From Paracoccaceae bacterium (lineage in GTDB: Bacteria; Pseudomonadota; Alphaproteobacteria; Rhodobacterales; Rhodobacteraceae), in assembly GCA_027069385.1 (NCBI GenBank), contig JALXER010000111.1, forward strand, positions 1 to 7,083: DNA of 7,083 nt. The letters are read 5' to 3'. A model generated the notes under the pieces. That model saw only the letters and a program-made list of their open reading frames with translations. It was not told the DNA's origin and searched no databases. How positions within the stretch are numbered: the first letter of the stretch is position 1; every line of letters starts with the position of its first letter. The translations under genes were made by a program, and so were the position numbers. Shown here piece after piece: positions 6,760 to 7,083 of the stretch.

Positions 6760-6787
6760 TCACAGGGCCCTTCACACGGCCCTGTGA
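6760..6787 (+). terminator. Hairpin terminator candidate after the outer membrane protein gene
   Basis: TCACAGGGCC (6760-6769) and GGCCCTGTGA (6778-6787) form a perfect 10-bp stem with an 8-nt loop, 15 nt after the stop codon. The following sequence has only a CTTT stretch, not a full T-run, so termination may be partial or the stem may protect the message end. Its position directly behind the gene and ahead of the rRNA promoter supports a terminator role. Confidence 0.65.
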
Positions 6788-6843
6788 TGCGCCTTTGCTT
6801 ACGATCGGTTTCGGGCGCCATAAGCCTGCTTTTAAGGGCTTTG

Positions 6844-6911
6844 AAAATTAATTCCAAAAAAGTGATTTTTGTTGTTGCGCATGTCTGCGACTCACACTAG
6901 AACCCCCCTCA
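6844..6911 (+). promoter_or_regulatory. Candidate rRNA operon promoter with UP-like element and C-rich discriminator
   Basis: TTGCGC (6875-6880) and TAGAAC (6898-6903) are spaced by exactly 17 bp. Upstream, 6844-6873 is made of A and T tracts (AAAATTAATT, AAAAAA, TTTTT), like a UP element that binds the alpha subunit C-terminal domains. Downstream the -10 is followed by CCCCCTC, a GC-rich discriminator of the kind that makes stable-RNA promoters sensitive to ppGpp; the start would be near A6911. The hexamers are imperfect (3 and 4 of 6), but the arrangement together with the boxA behind it fits an rrn promoter. Confidence 0.6.
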
Positions 6912-6966
6912 CCGGCAGCGAGATAGTCACCAAGACTTCGCAATCGGATACTTCGGAAACGGGGTT

Positions 6967-6978
6967 AGCTCTTTGAAA
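6967..6978 (+). promoter_or_regulatory. boxA antitermination motif
   Basis: AGCTCTTTGAAA matches the bacterial rrn boxA (E. coli leader TGCTCTTTAACA) in 9 of 12 positions, including the GCTCTTT core. In the RNA this core recruits NusB/NusE (S10) so that polymerase reads through the untranslated rRNA operon. It lies about 56 nt after the predicted start, in the expected leader position. Confidence 0.7.
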
Positions 6979-7019
6979 TGGTTATGAAATAAGAAGAGAT
7001 ATGCGGATGGTTTGGGTTT

Positions 7020-7032
7020 CGAACGGAGTTCG
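7020..7032 (+). other. Small perfect hairpin in the rRNA leader
   Basis: CGAAC (7020-7024) and GTTCG (7028-7032) form a 5-bp stem with a GGA loop. There is no T-run behind it, so it is not a terminator. It may be part of pre-rRNA folding ahead of the 16S 5' end; a specific role cannot be read from the sequence. Confidence 0.45.
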
Positions 7033-7083
7033 GATTGTTTGTATATCGGTTACTTAGAGGCATAGAGTTTCGGCTTTGTGTTT

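Larger units (their letters stand above)
6911..7083 (+). other. Leader of an rRNA operon (upstream of 16S), partial
   Basis: The last 170 bp have no coding frame and carry rrn-leader hallmarks: a boxA at 6967-6978, then the stretch GAGATATGCGGATGGTTTGG (6996-7015), which resembles the segment I remember before 16S genes of Rhodobacterales, and a small perfect hairpin at 7020-7032. The 16S sequence itself (starting near AGAGTTTGATC) does not appear, so the mature rRNA should begin shortly after 7083. The call rests on boxA, promoter architecture and recalled similarity; the downstream sequence would settle it. Confidence 0.65.

Noticed and set aside
1..7083. Mobile elements, CRISPR arrays, tRNA genes or riboswitches
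   Set aside because: I found no transposase or integrase sequence, no spaced direct repeats of array type, no cloverleaf, and no recognisable riboswitch core in the gaps.

Overview
The window looks like chromosomal DNA from an alphaproteobacterium, most likely of the Rhodobacterales (roseobacter) type. I base this on protein style (TAT-exported TRAP binding protein, RpiR regulator, N-formylglutamate amidohydrolase), moderately GC-rich coding sequence, and a right-hand end that reads like the leader of a ribosomal RNA operon. This assignment comes from recognising families by eye; no search was run.

Left part (1-3894, all on the minus strand): one compact operon transcribed right to left. In order of transcription it holds an N-formylglutamate amidohydrolase family enzyme, the TRAP small permease (DctQ), the TRAP large permease (DctM) and the TRAP periplasmic binding protein (DctP). 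Gaps are 3 nt (enzyme to dctQ) and a 1-nt stop/start overlap (dctQ to dctM). A strong hairpin lies between dctM and dctP. The binding protein appears to lack the arginine that anchors a carboxylate in most TRAP binding proteins, so its ligand may be unusual.

Centre (3895-4910): a short divergent control region, then an RpiR-family (HTH plus SIS) regulator on the plus strand. The control region carries a perfect 8+8 bp inverted repeat (TTCTGAAA-N6-TTTCAGAA) overlapping candidate promoters for both directions. The simplest reading is that the regulator binds there, controls the TRAP/amidohydrolase operon and also controls itself. This cassette (regulator, operator, importer, deformylase-like hydrolase) is the most interesting unit in the window.

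Right part (4903-7083): an integral-membrane methyltransferase of the isoprenylcysteine/phospholipid methyltransferase type on the minus strand, overlapping the regulator tail to tail by 8 bp; a gene-free stretch of about 265 bp; an exported predicted beta-barrel outer membrane protein on the plus strand with a hairpin behind it; and, from about 6844 to the end, a candidate rRNA promoter (AT-rich upstream tracts, -35/-10 with 17-bp spacing, C-rich discriminator), a boxA antitermination motif and leader. The 16S gene itself is not in the window but is predicted to start just beyond 7083.

I see no mobile element, CRISPR array or tRNA. Most of the window is ordinary; the control region, the atypical binding protein and the rRNA leader are what deserve a second look.
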